DNA of 64,000 nucleotides from Stomoxys calcitrans (GCF_963082655.1 NC_081553.1:38080242-38144241), one strand, 5' to 3'. Shown: positions 24,253 through 36,115, counted from the stretch's first letter. The notes: generated by a model from the sequence alone, not told the origin. A program made the numbers and translations.

Positions 24253-26400
24253 ATTTATTTTGTCAAAAGTTAAATTTCAAATTCTACTTTTCATTCATCA
24301 ATACTGGCTTCCGCTGAAACTCGGCTATCGCAGCTGCCTTATTTAACATAGTTTGTGTCTACTTCTAATTTCCCACAAAATGTTTATTGTTACTATAAAA
24401 TAGTTGCTCCCCAATCCCAAGAATCCATTTCGATCTCATTTCTAGGTGGTCATTAAGACCACACTTGAGACTCGTGATATTTACAACAAAAGGTGCGAGA
24501 CATTGTGTCGCAGTACTACCAAAAAGGTCACTTCTGTTGTTATCCGGTTTTCGAACAAATTTTATGAGTGTTACAAAAATGGTTTAAAAAAAGTAAAAAA
24601 AGCTTAAATACAGCCATAAAAATGTTTATGAAAATTCTGGAAAATAATTAATAATAAAACAAAAACAAGTGTTTAACATTTATGGCTCTGGATATTGAAG
24701 TTTTGCTGGGGTCTAAGACGGTTCGTCGGGGGTCATGTAAATTACAAACTTGTGCTTTGTAAATGCCTTATCAGCAGTCAACCATGCATGTGGTATGGTT
24801 TGAAGGGACGGCCAAAGTCAGGGCCACAGCAACTCAAATTACTGCAAACAGGTGAATTTCCGAGCATGTATGTCACACAAAGATTTGTGGCCAAAGGTAA
24901 GCCTTTGTTGAATTTTTTCCTCCTTTCTTCTTCTTTTTGTTTTTTTTTTAAGACGAAATGTCTTGAAAAATGTGATTTATTACTTTTTTGGATTTTACGG
25001 ACGCTCAGCTTCCCTTTTGTCTCTGGGTGCGTTTTGGGTTTTTGGTATACCTTTAACGAAATGATGACAAGGCTGACTGTCTGACTGTGTCTGTCGCTGA
25101 ACGCTAGTGCCGCCGTGTGCGTAGCGGCATGGCTGGTCTATGGCCAGCTTTGTCATTGTTTTCGGGTTGCTGCGACCATCAAATGTCAAATAAGTGTCAC
25201 GGCGCATGCGTAAATGTTTGTTATTCGCCGCATCACTGGAGGAGCGAGCCCCTACAATGAATCTGTTGGGTTGCGGACCCATATTAGGCCCAACGACTTC
25301 CTCATGTGACCCAAAGAGGCTGGCATAAAAAATAAAACAATTTTGGAATTTCAAATTATAGCAGCGGCATATATGAATGAAATCTGCGGCATATGAAACA
25401 CCATTTTTTCCAATGGTTTTGTGCCGAAACTTCTTGAACAGACGCACTTGATACGACAACGAAATGCAACAAAGATGTCGATAATCTGCTTTTGTTAATC
25501 TCAAGTGGAGCAGTGGGGGGAAAAACTCTTCTCAATTTTATTTATTTTTTTTTTTTCAAACAAACATTGACCTCTTGCTGTTATGGGATTACTGACCAAA
25601 CATTTTTCTGAGATGATTGCGTAATATCATCAACAACCTCATCGCTATTCTGCTCTTGAGGGGTATCTTGGGCGGTATGATCTTTGCCTGGTGATCTTGA
25701 AGTTTGCTGCAACACTTGTATTCCATGTCATACCAATTGTGGCCATCTCTGTAGTTTTGTGTGTTTTCTTAATGTCGTCATTTTTGACATCTTTTCGGTC
25801 AGTTGCTGTGATATTTTTTTCGAATTTTCTGTTCATCATCATCATCATCGTCGTCGTTTTGTGTTTCATCTTTCAATTGTTTTTATCGCCTTTTGATCTT
25901 GTCGGCTTTTGCTGGTCGGTCACCCAGACCGGGCTGTCACTCAGATCACTGACTGGTTAATCCTTAGAGGTTTATCTCTCTCTCTCTCTCTCTGACTACG
26001 TCCGTCTGCCACGTTGCCCTCCTGTCCTCAAATGTTTGTCGTTTGTCATGTTTATTGTTGTTTGCCGCTCTTTTGGGTTGTTGGTCGGCTCGGCTCGGCT
26101 CTACTTTTCATTTCTTGTGGTACTTTTGTCACCCCCTACTTAAGTGGAACAAAATGTTTATTGTAAACTATTTTCATTTGTTGTTGTCGTTTTTCACAAG
26201 AGGAAAATTTATATGGAAAATATGATATGTTTGCATTTGAATAAAAAGATCAACACAATCTGTGTGGATTAAAATGATAAGAAGAGTGTCGGGGAATGAA
26301 AGTTATTCCGAGAAACTTCGTAGACTCCATTGAAAGTTTGTATACTGGAAAGATCCAGATTGGGGGGGGAGGGGGGTGAATGGCTTTTAGAAGGGGAAGG
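24253..26400. other. Largest unique stretch of the left half; possible exon
   Basis: About 2.1 kb free of the repeat families. On the + strand a frame ending at a good splice donor (CCAAAGGTAAGCC at 24892-24904) reads YGLKGRPKSGPQQLKLLQTG and could be an exon starting near 24775; I recognise no protein. On the - strand a 169-codon frame at 24995-25504 is the longest frame in the window not explained by a repeat, but its composition suggests no domain. A (CT)n tract lies at 25975-25993. Pyrimidine-rich runs suggest intronic or regulatory DNA. Confidence 0.35.
24995..25504 (-). CDS. Unrecognised 169-codon open frame in unique DNA
   Basis: Frame starting MRLTKADYRHLCCISLSYQV and ending with a basic/acidic tail. 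It lies outside all repeat arrays, has no visible transmembrane or known catalytic motif, no low-complexity bias, and no adjacent gene. It may be an exon, but an open frame of this length can also occur by chance. I do not assign a function. Confidence 0.15.
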   Translation of the reverse strand: MRLTKADYRHLCCISLSYQVRLFKKFRHKTIGKNGVSYAADFIHICRCYNLKFQNCFIFYASLFGSHEEVVGPNMGPQPNRFIVGARSSSDAANNKHLRMRRDTYLTFDGRSNPKTMTKLAIDQPCRYAHGGTSVQRQTQSDSQPCHHFVKGIPKTQNAPRDKREAERP

Positions 26401-26404
26401 GATC

Positions 26405-26463
26405 GAATTAATTTTGTCATTCCGTTTGCAACACATCGAAATATCCATGTCCGACCCCATCTT
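26405..26463 (+). mobile_element. DINE 5' block fragment
   Basis: GAATTAATTTTGTCATTCCG and CAACACATCGAAATATCCAT are the start of type B/C elements (compare 33925-33965). Truncated after about 60 bases by the next element. Confidence 0.65.
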
Positions 26464-26465
26464 AT

Positions 26466-27760
26466 ATAAAACATGTAAAAGAGTGCAGTTCGGCCGAGGC
26501 TAATCTTATATACCCTCCATCATGGATCGCATTTGTCGAGTTTTTTCCCGGCATCTCTTCTTAGGCAAAAAAAGAGATGCTCTGCTATTAGAGCGACATC
26601 AAGATATGGTCCGGTGCGGACCACAATTTAATTATATGTTGGAGACCTGTGTAAAATTTCAGCCAATTCGAATAAGAATTGCGCCCTTTGGTGGCTCATG
26701 AAGTAAAATAGAGAGATCTATTTATATTTGAGCTATATCGGGCTATAGCCCGATTCAGACCATAATAAACACGTATGTTGATGGTCATGAGAGGATCCGT
26801 CGTACAAAATTTCAGGCAAATCGGATAATAATTGCGACCTCTAGAGGCTCAAGAAGTCCAGATCCCAGATCGGTTTATATGGCAGCTATATCAGGCTATG
26901 AACCGATTTGAACTTTATTTGACACAGTTTTTGAAAATAAGAATAAAATACGTCATGCAAAATTTCAGCCTAATCGGATAGGAATTTGCCCTCTAGAAGC
27001 TCAAGAAGTCAAGTCCCCATATCGGTTTATATGACAGCTATATCAGGTTACGAACCGATTTGAACCATACTTGGCACAGTTGTTGGATATCATAACAAAA
27101 TTCTTCGTGCAAAATTTCAGCCAAATCGGATAAGAATTGTGCCCTCTAGATGCTCAAGAAGTCAAGACCCAACATGGGTTTATATGACAGCTATATCGGG
27201 TTATAAACCGATTTGAACCATACTCAGTACAGTTGTTGGATATCATAACAAAACACGTTAAGCAAAATTTAATTCCAATCGAATAAGAATTGCGCCCTCT
27301 AGTGGGCCAAGAAGTCAAGACCCAAGATCGGTTTATATGGCAGCTATATCAAAACATGGGCCGATATGAACCATACTCGGTGGAGTTGTTGGATATTATA
27401 CCAAAACACGTTGTGAGAAATTTCATTCCAATCGAATAAGAATTGCGGCCTTTAGGGGCTCAAGAAATCAAGACCCAAGATCGGTTTATATGGCAGCTAT
27501 ATCAAAACATGGACCGATATGGCCCATTTACAATACCAACTGACCTACACTAATAAGAAGTATTTGTGCAAAATTTCAAGCGGCTAGCTTTACTCCTTCG
27601 GAAGTTAGCATGCTTTCGAAAGACAGACGGACGGACGGACGGACAGACATGGCGACGATCAAGAATATATATACTTTATGGGGACTCAGACGAATATATC
27701 GACTAGTTACTAACAGAATGTCGAAATTAGTATACCCCTCATCCTATGGTGGAGGGTTTT
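26466..27760 (-). mobile_element. DINE-like element type A, nearly complete
   Basis: AACATGTAAAAGAGTGCAG, a decayed palindrome (AGTTCGGCCGAGGCTAA), TATACCCTCCATCATGG, about six monomers, GTCY tract (27620-27650), TATATATACTTTATGGGG and ATGGTGGAGGGTTTTAA. Both terminal repeats carry point changes, so this is an older copy than those at 11533 or 21052. Confidence 0.85.
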
Positions 27761-27771
27761 AAAAATATTCA

Positions 27772-27925
27772 GCCTCTTAATGCTAATGATATATGTGTGG
27801 TACTATGCCATGTAAAAACTACTCCCAAAAAAGGCTTAGCACTAGGGCACACCGTTCGGGCTCGGCTATAAAAAGGAGGCCCCTAATCATTGAATCCTGG
27901 CGAGAACTGGGTTTGAATCCTAGGG
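27772..27925 (+). mobile_element. Rearranged SINE fragment
   Basis: The SINE middle (GTGGTACTATGCCATG, CACACCGTTCGGGCTCGGC, TATAAAAAG at 27867) is followed at 27890 by GAATCCTGGCGAGAAC and GGGTTTGAATCCTAGG, which belong to the SINE head (B box). The order is therefore inverted relative to a full copy, from two partial insertions or a rearrangement. Confidence 0.65.
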
Positions 27926-28600
27926 CTTGTATCTTCTATTGCCAATAGTCGGTTTGCCCCTGTTAACAAACAGTGGCAATCTTCTGTTTATAGGCAAATT
28001 TTCGAAGTTTAATAGCCCTCTGAAATGCTGTATATGCTCGCACAGCGGAAAAGGCTGGACAGAATCTACCTCTGTCAGGAAGTTGTTTAGCAGGCACACA
28101 GCAGACATGCTTACAATACTACAGGCCCTCACGTACAGGAGAAAGTTCGGACATGATCTCCTATTGTCAATAGCCCTGCCACAGGCCGCGAGGATAACGC
28201 CGAAACTCAGTCGTCGGATGTCAACAATAGGTTGACCCTTCCCGAGCAAGCGCAGACACTTAATGGAGACATTCAACAGCATTCGCCTCTATGGGAGTGT
28301 ATTGAGGGGAAAGACACTACAGACAACACGTCACGTGAATTCGTTGCTTTCGATGGAGATGATGGCTGTACTTAAGATCTTACCATCGTAACGGACAGTG
28401 GTGGAGTTTTCAGCCCTTATAATAGCCTGTATAGTTCCGATATACCTCTAGACCGCGAGGTGTAACACCCAGATATAATAGGGTGAGATTCAAATGCATC
28501 ATACACGAGCCATACGAAAGAAGACTGTCCAGAGATGCCAACAAAGGAAGACAAATTAAAATCGGGACAGGTGGAAGCGCTGACTTATACCTGTTGTATC
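27926..28600. other. GC-richer segment of uncertain origin upstream of a LINE end
   Basis: Less AT-rich than the spacers and open on both strands for about 100-120 codons (27927-28235 +, 27920-28282 -). A Cys-rich string CCICSHSGKG occurs on + and could be part of a decayed LINE, since LINE C-terminal sequence follows on the same strand. I cannot assign it with confidence. Confidence 0.3.
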
Positions 28601-29080
28601 TATGTGGATAGGAAAGACGCACAGCACAGTGACCACCACTATGACGTTCTGTTGAATGGCCAGGGAAACTTCCGGAACTACCTACAATGGGAAAATGCTC
28701 TTCTAGCAAGTGCATTTATGAGAAGCTAGACTATGCCCATCACTCATTCTTCCACTGTGAGCGCTTAGTCGAAAGACGTAGGCAACTAGAAACTGTAATT
28801 TGCTACGCCTTGCCTGGGACAATAGTCAAGAGGATGTTGTGGAGTATGATACGCCGAACAGTGAAGGCTCGGGACGCAGCGGCATAGAGTATGAATGCGG
28901 TGGTCTTGATGCAGACACAGCGAAGATGATATGGGTAATCACCATATATGGTCCGAGGTCGAACCCTTAGTAATGCGAAGGGGTTCCGAGATGGAATTAA
29001 TCCCCTGTGGTAATACAGGGTGGGGTTATAGCCGATACCGTGGGTAACAATGGAATCCGGTATAAGGCGAGAGTTGTACT
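28600..29080 (+). mobile_element. LINE C-terminal fragment with Cys/His knuckle
   Basis: The frame about 28661-28887 reads NGQGNFRNYLQWENALL then, after a shift, CIYEKLDYAHHSFFHCERLV, RRRQLETVICYALPG and IVKRMLWSMIRR. A Cys...His...Cys pattern followed by a Glu/Arg-rich helix is typical of the C-terminus of LOA/R1-like LINE pol proteins. Broken by a frameshift at about 28700. What follows to 29080 looks like LINE 3' region. Confidence 0.6.
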
Positions 29081-29127
29081 CATTATGTGCGTACAGTAGT
29101 TGCCCATCCTGAACGGCAAAAAAATGG

Positions 29128-29366
29128 AGCTTTATCTAAACATGGGCCGATTTGGCCGTTAACAATCTCAACCGACCTATACCAATAGGATTTCTGCAAA
29201 ATTTTGAGCCGCTAGCTTTTCAAGGTTAGCGTAATTGGTTGACAAAGGAATAGACAGGCATACCGAAGAACATGGCTTGAACTACTTCAAATGTCATGAC
29301 GATCAAGAGGTACGAAAAACGGAATGTCAAAATCAGTATACCCCCATCCTACTGTCGAGAGGACAA
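29128..29366 (-). mobile_element. DINE-like type A, 5' end fragment
   Basis: The last monomer (TATCTAAACATGGGCCGATT), GAGCCGCTAGCTTTTC, a decayed GTCY tract, ATGTCATGACGATCAAGAG and TATACCCCCATCCTACTGTC. The terminal repeat is damaged. Embedded between two LINE fragments on the + strand, so it may be an insertion between parts of one LINE. Confidence 0.65.
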
Positions 29367-29374
29367 AACTTATC

Positions 29375-29855
29375 ATATGAGATTGGGTAGGTCATGTTGT
29401 CAGAAAGGATAACTAAACAAGTCGGGCACTATGTAGACGGGCTGTAGGCTCAAAATGGGGCCTGAATCCTAAGATAGTCCACTGGCTCTACAGGAGCGTG
29501 ATTAGACCAATACTTACTTACGCCCCAGTAGTTTGGTGGACTGCTATGGAGAAAAAGTGCAACATAAGGACAATACAATAGGTTCAGAGAACATGTTGTC
29601 TTGGCTTAGGCGGGGCGATAAGGACCACGCCCACTAGAGCACTGGATACTGTTCTAGATATCCGACCCATTGACATACAGATTAGGTGTGAGGCAATCAC
29701 TGAGGCTATGATACTTAAGGCGAAAGGCGTTGAAAGAATGGATAGAGGATAGGAGCATGTCATACCATCGCGGTATAATCAAGGCGACGATAGGAAACCT
29801 GGAAGAAAGGGGAGAGGTTTCCGAGGTTACCCTACAGCACATTTGCGGTACGGAT
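29375..29855 (+). mobile_element. LINE fragment: region after the RT active site
   Basis: A single frame with two stops reads LCRRAVGSKWGLNPKIVHW, LYRSVIRPILTYAPVVWWT, CCLGLGGAIRTTPTRALDTV and IDIQIRCEAITEAMILKAKG. This is the RT thumb/connection of an RNase-H-bearing LINE and matches 18060-18240 (-) and 53540-53820 (+). No RT catalytic box or RNase H here. Confidence 0.8.
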
Positions 29856-30645
29856 TATTTTTAATTCGTTCTTCTTGTTGTTCTAATTTATGTTTCAATG
29901 TCATAACCATTTAAAAAAAATGCACCTTTATTATGACGCCTTAAAATATCAAAGATTCAATTTTAAAACATAATCATCAGAAAACAGATCCGATCCGATG
30001 ATCCATATGGAGTAACATTTTGCTCATCATCATGATTTGTAAGATCCCAACGATGCTCTTAATTCTCCCTAAATATTTGTGTTGCGGTCCAAGATCATTG
30101 GGCGCATAAATGCATTAACGAAACACTTGTCTCATTGTTGGCTCATTGTTGTGGAAAATATATGCCACATGATTAATATAAACACCTTTTTGACCTTTTT
30201 CACTTTCCATTGAATTGAATAAGTCATGGCCTAAACCGCTTATGATTTATGATGATGCAGAAAATATTGAAATGCAAGACAATCACTCGTCACACTAACC
30301 ACCAAATGATGGGAACATGCCTAAAAACAAAAGAAAAAGTGTCACATTGCAAGCTGCAATCTTATAGAATTTTTTTTTCTTAATTTTTGGAAAAATTCTC
30401 AAGAAAATTAATGAGTTTTCAATTCAAACTCCTTTGGTGCATGGATGGTATGGGGAAGATAATTTTTCATTTTTCCTAAATACTTGACTCATAAAAATGA
30501 CGTGGCATCATCCAATCATCCCATCATGTGGACAATGTCGTTCTATGTTTATGATATTTATCTCCTGCGGCAGGCGCTTGAGTTGTAGGTATTAGACAAG
30601 GCACAGTGGTGACAATTTTTTCATTGTGTCTTATTTATTTGTGTC
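29856..30645. other. AT-rich spacer
   Basis: Unique-looking, T- and A-run rich; I see no gene, RNA or repeat family. Confidence 0.5.
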
Positions 30646-30647
30646 TT

Positions 30648-31885
30648 ATTCGGCCGGGCCGAAATTTGAATACCCACCACCTCGGGAATATATATAAACC
30701 ACCTTTCGTCATAATCCTGTGAAAAATGCCTAATTTATGCCCTCACAGCAGCTATATCAAAATATGGTCCGATTTGGACCAAATTCGACACGGACATTGT
30801 GTGGTCTAATAAGTACAAGTCACTGTTAAACTTTGGTTCAATATCAGACTTTTTGGCAGCTATATCCAAATATAGACCGATCTGAACCATATACGACTCG
30901 GATGTCGACAAGCCTAACATAAGTCACTGTGTCAAATTTCAGCGAAATCGGAATATAAATGTGCCTTTTATTGGCCCATGACCTAAAATCGAGAGATCGG
31001 TCTATATGGCAGCTATATCCAAATCTGAACCGATATGTGCCAAATTAAAGAGGTATCTTAAAGGGTCTAACACAATTCACTATCCCAAATTTCGGCGAAA
31101 TCGCACAATAAATGCGCCTTTTATGGGACCATGACCTTAAATCGAGAGATTGGTCTATATGGCAGCTATATTCAAATCTCGACCGATCTGAGCCATATTG
31201 AAGAAGTATTTCGAGAGGTTTAACTTAACTCACTGTCCCAAATTTCGGCGACATCGGACAGTAAATCAGCCTTTTATGGGTCCAAAATCATAAATCGAGA
31301 GATCGGTCTATATGGCAGCTATATCCAAATCTGTACTGATCTGGGCCGAATTTAAGAGGAGTCTTAAGGGTCTAACACAACTCACTATCCCAAATTTCGG
31401 CGACATCGGACTATAAATCCGCCTTTTATGGGTCCAAAAGCCATAAATCGAGAGATCGGTCTATATGGCAGCTATATACAAATTTGAACTGATCTGGGCC
31501 AAATTGCAGATATATGTCGAAGACACAACTCAATATCCCAAATTTCGTCGAAATCGCACAATATATGTGCCTTCTATGGACCCATGACCTTAAATCGAGA
31601 GATCGGTGTATATGGCAGCTATATCCAAATCTGAACCGATATGGGCCAAATTTAAGAGGAATCTTAAAGGGTCTAACACAACTCAATGTCCCAAATTTCG
31701 GCGAAATCGCACAATAAATGCGCCTTTTATGGGCCCATGACCTTAAATCGAGAGATCGGTCTATATGGCAGTTATATTCAAATCTCGACCGATCTGAGCC
31801 AAATTGAAGTAGAATGTCGGAGGCTCTAACACAACTCACTGTCCCAAATTTCGGCGACATCGGACATCCGCCTTTTATGGATATA
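30648..31885 (-). mobile_element. DINE-like element type B, 5' truncated
   Basis: Starts within the palindrome (TTCGGCCGGGCCGAA) and GAATACCCACCACCTCGGG. About seven type B monomers follow. It is cut at about 31885 within a monomer (CCGCCTTTTATGG), exactly where the CTAGCTGACCC element begins. The frames at 31426-31860 (-) and 31514-31717 (+) come from the 51-codon period. Confidence 0.85.
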
Positions 31886-33893
31886 CTAGCTGACCCGGGC
31901 CCGCTCCGCTGCGCCTTCTTTTACTTTATATGGAACAAAAGTTTCCTTGGATTATTTGTTTTCGACAATTAAAGATCTTTTAGTGAAATACCATGCTAAC
32001 TTGTCTAACAGTTAACAATAACAATATAAGTGCCTTTATCTGAATCCCATATGATCTCTATTGCTCTACGAATTTAAGTATGGATGTAAGGTGTACTCCA
32101 TTTTTAAAATACTTCATTTCAGACCGGTATTCTCATGATATCTGATTTAGTGGTGTTTTCGGGGAAGAGGTGGTCCCCCAGATACTTGTCCTTGAAAAAA
32201 TATCAACATCGTGCTATTTTCTAAAATACCATTTATTTAAGCCCCGTATTGCCATTGGCTTAAGAGGAGTTTACAGGATGAGGCGTCCCCCAAAAACATG
32301 GTTATCAAATTCGTTTTCTAATCTCAAATAGCTTTCATTTGAGCCACATATTGGCATGGTCGAAAAATTTTAACCCTCTGGGGAAGGGGTGATGCCCTAA
32401 ATACATGGTCCTACATTTGGATATCAAATTCGTATTATACTCCCAAATACCTTAATTTGAGCCCCATATTGCGATGGTCACTAAAAAATTGCTATTTGTG
32501 GGGTATTTTGGGAAGGGGTAGCTCCCCACAAAATTGGTCCCGAAAATGGGTATCAATTCTTGCGCTACCCCCCAATACCTTTCATTTAAGCTCCACATTG
32601 ACATAGTCGGTAAATATGCCAGATTTAGGGGTGTTTTGGAGATTGTGGTGGTCCCCCAAACACTAAGTCCGGAAAATATATCAGCAACGTGCTCTATTCT
32701 CATTGCCCTCAAAATTGGGTATCAAATTCGTTTTCTAATCTCATTTAAACTCCTTATTGCAAAAGTCAGCAAATATGTCCAGTTTTGGGTATTGGCCCTA
32801 AAAACTAAAAAAATTTAGTTCCACTCTCTATAAGACCCAAATTGTCTTGATGAGCAAATACGTCCTATTTGGGGCTTGTTATGGTGGTGGGACGTCCGCT
32901 AGATAGTTGGCCTCTAATGTTGATATCAGATACGTGGTCTACTTCCACATACCTTTAATTTGAGCCCCATATTTCCGGCTTGGGAGGTGTTTTGGGGGAT
33001 GGGCGGCCACTCAGTAAGTTGGCATTGAAAATATATATCGGATTCGTGTTCCACTTTAAAAACCCTCTTAGTGTTGTGGGGGTGGGGTGGCCCCACAGAC
33101 ACTTTTCCCGAATATTGATATCAAATTCGTGCTTTACTCCCAAATACAATACCTTTCATTTGATCCCCATATTGCAATGGTCGTAATTTTGTCCCCTTTG
33201 GGAGAATTTTTTAGTAAGAGGCGGCCCACCAAACCCTTGGTCCCATATTTGGATATCAGATTCGAATTCTACATTCAAATACCTCTTATTTAAGCCCCAT
33301 ATTCCCATGGTCAGTAAATAAGTCCTGTTTGGGGGGTGTTTTGGGGAAGGGGTGGACCCCCAGAAACGTGGTCCCACATTAAGATATCAGATTCGTATTC
33401 TACTCGCAAATACCTTTCATTTGAGTCCCATATTGCCATGGTCGGTAAATATGTCCAATTTAGGGGTGTTTTGGGGCTTGGGGTGATCATCCTAGCACTT
33501 GGTCCGACAATTGGATATCAGATACGTTTTCTTATCCTAAATACCTTGCATTTGAGTCCCATATTGTCGTGATTGGTGTAAATATATGTTTGGTTGGTTT
33601 TAGGTGGGGGGCGGTCCCCCTGGATACCAAATTTTTATTTTTAGGGTACTATATGAGAGCACACAAAATTTCGCTTAAATCGCACCACCCATCTCCGAGT
33701 ACTGGCGTTTCTGAACTTTAGGGTAAGGGGGAGGGTCCGCCCCCCTTCAGATATCAAAAAATGTAGTACCCTATTTTCACCACGAGCTCATTATGCACCA
33801 TCTGTAAAATTTCAAGAAAATCGGTTCAGCCGTTTCTGAGTCTATAAGGAACACACAAACATACAAACAAACAAACAAACACAAATTGATTTT
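31886..33893 (+). mobile_element. CTAGCTGACCC element with ~131-bp tandem repeats
   Basis: About 2.0 kb element with no coding domain. It starts CTAGCTGACCCGGGCCCGCT, a type of start seen in many insect non-LTR-derived elements. An array of about ten units follows, each about 131 bp (CCCCATATTGCCATGGTC sites near 33165, 33296, 33427 and 33557), with GGTCCCCCAAACAC and ATATCAGATTCGTATTCTAC motifs. The 3' part is not repeated: AAAATCGGTTCAGCCGTTTC, (ACAA)n, ATTGATTTTTATA. Fragments lie at 2.8, 18.3 and 47.3 kb. The mobilising enzyme is unknown to me; LINE-derived (RTE-like) is a guess. Confidence 0.7.
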
Positions 33894-35500
33894 TATACCC
33901 ACCACCGAAGGATGGGGGTATATTCATTTTGTCATTCCGTTTGCAACACATCGAAATATCCATTTCCGACCCTATAAAGTATATATATTCTTGATCAGCG
34001 TAAAAATCTAAGACGATCTAGCCATGTCCGTCCGTCTGTCCGTCTGTCCGTCTGTCTGTTGAAATCACGCTACAGTCTTTAAAAATAGAGATATTGAGCT
34101 GAAATTTTGCACAGATTCGTTTTTTGTCCATAAGCAGGTTAAGTTCGAAGATGGGTTATATCGGACTATATCTTGATATAGCCCCCATATAGACCGATCC
34201 CCCGATTTAGGGTCTTAGGCTCATAAAAGCCACATTTATTATCCGATTTTGTTGAAATTTGGGACAGTGAGTTGTGTTAGGCCCTTCGATATCCTTCGTC
34301 AATTTGGCTCAGATCGGTCCAGATTTGGATATAGCTGCCATATAGACCGATCCTCCGATTTAGGGTCTAAGGCCCATAAAAGCCACATTTATGGTCCGAT
34401 TTCGCTGAAATTTGGGACAGTGAGTTGTCTTTGGCCCTTTGACATGTTTCTTTAATTTGGTCCAGATCGGTTCAGATTTGGATATAGCTGCCATATAGAC
34501 CGATCCTCCGGTTTAGGGTCTTAGGCCCACAAAAGCCACATTTATTATCCGATTGAAATTCGGGGCAGTGAATTGTGTAAGGCCCATCGACATCCTTCGT
34601 TAATTTGGCTCAGATCGGTCCAGATTTGGATATAGCTGCCATATAGATCGATCCTCCGATTTATGGTGTAAGGCCCATAATAGCCACATTCATTATCCGA
34701 TTTTGCAGAAATTTGGGACAGTGAGTTGTGTTAGGCCCTTTGACATATTTCTTCAATTTGGTCCAGATCGGTTCAAATTTGGATATAGCTGCCATATAGA
34801 CCGATTTCTTGATTTATGGTTTTGGGCCCATAAAATGCTCATTTATTGCCCGATGTCCCCGAAATTTGGAACAGTGAGTTAAGTTAAGCCCCTTGACATA
34901 CTTCTGCAATATCGCACAGATCGGTCCAGATTTGGATATAGCTGCCATATAGACCGATATCTAGGTTTTAGGTTTTGGGGCCATAAAAGACGCATTTATT
35001 GTCCGATGTCGCTGAAATTTGAGACAGTGGGTTTGGTTAGGCTCTTCGACGTCCTTCTTCAATTTTGCCCAGATCGGTCCAGATTTGAATATAGCTGCCA
35101 TATAGACCGATCTCTGGATTTAAGGTTTAGGGCCCATAAAATAGACATTTATTGTCCGATTTCGCCGAAATTTGGGACAGTGCTTAGTGTTAGGCTCTTC
35201 GACATGTTTATGCAACTTGGCCCAAATCGGTCCAGATTTGGATATAGCTGCCATGTAGACCGATATCTCGATTTAAAGTCTTGGCCCCATAAAAGGCGCC
35301 GATTTCACCGAAATTTGATACAGTGACCTATGTTTGGCTTTTCGACATCCGTTTCGTATATAGTTCAGATCGGTATGAGGTATTTGAGTATAAGGTATGA
35401 CATTTTCACCGAATTTTGATGAAAGTTGGTTTACATATATACCCGAGGTGGTGGGTATCCAAAGTTCGGCCCGGCCGAACTTAACGCCTTTTTACTTGTT
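33893..35500 (+). mobile_element. Complete DINE-like element, type B
   Basis: Reference copy for type B: TTATACCCACCACCGAAGGA, AAAGTATATATATTCTTGAT, GTCY tract (34026-34058), about eight monomers, ACCCGAGGTGGTGGGTATCC, palindrome AAGTTCGGCCCGGCCGAACT, end AACGCCTTTTTACTTGTT. Both terminal repeats are the CCACCACC/GGTGGTGG form. Its 5' end overlaps the TTTTATA end of the preceding 131-bp-repeat element. Confidence 0.92.
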
Positions 35501-35504
35501 ATAT

Positions 35505-36112
35505 ATAAGATAGTCCGATATGGACCATACTTGCGTCGAATGTAGGGAGTCGTTATACAACTCACCGTTTCAAATTCCTTTTACTGGCCTTAGAGACTAT
35601 ATCGGCAGATCGATCTATTTGACAGCTATATCAAACTATGGTCCGATGTGGATCATTTCCTGTTCAAACAACGGCAGGTCTCGGCCAAATCAATGTACTA
35701 AATTTTAGCGAAATGCGGATTTTATGGGTTTAAAACCCTAAATCGGCAGATCAGTCCATATGGCGACTGTATCAAAATATGGTCCTATCTGGACCATTTT
35801 CAGTTTGGATGTTGGTAAGCTTTATACAACTAAATATTCCGAATTTCATCGAAATCGGTTAATAAATGCAGCAGTTATGGACTTAGGTCCCTAAACCGGC
35901 AGGTTGGTCTATATGGCATCTTTAGCTAAATATAGTCCGATCTATGGTATGCCAAATTTCAGCACAATATCTCAATTTTTTAAGGCTGTAGAGAGAATAC
36001 AACAGACGGAAGGACAGACACACGAACATCGCTAAAAGAATTTTATGACGATCAAGCATATATATACTTTTTTGGGCAGGAAATGGTATTTCGATGTGTT
36101 GCATAAATATCA
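35505..36112 (-). mobile_element. Divergent DINE-like element (C/B-like), 3' truncated
   Basis: Three to four decayed monomers (GACAGCTATATCAAACTATG, CCGATGTGGATCATTTC), a GTCY remnant (36003-36030), ATGACGATCAAGCATATATA and a 5' end reduced to GGTATTTCGATGTGTTGCA. The terminal repeat has been replaced by AT-rich sequence. Confidence 0.7.
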
Positions 36113-36115
36113 TAT

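Noticed and set aside
27920..28282. 120-codon - strand frame as a gene
   Set aside because: The opposite strand is equally open (27927-28235), and LINE C-terminal sequence follows on +. More likely a shadow of decayed + strand element sequence.
34249..35326. Frames with CHIDRSSDLGSKAHK-type repeats as secreted Cys-rich proteins
   Set aside because: They are type B monomer translations within a complete DINE element; no signal peptide and no single frame spans the array.
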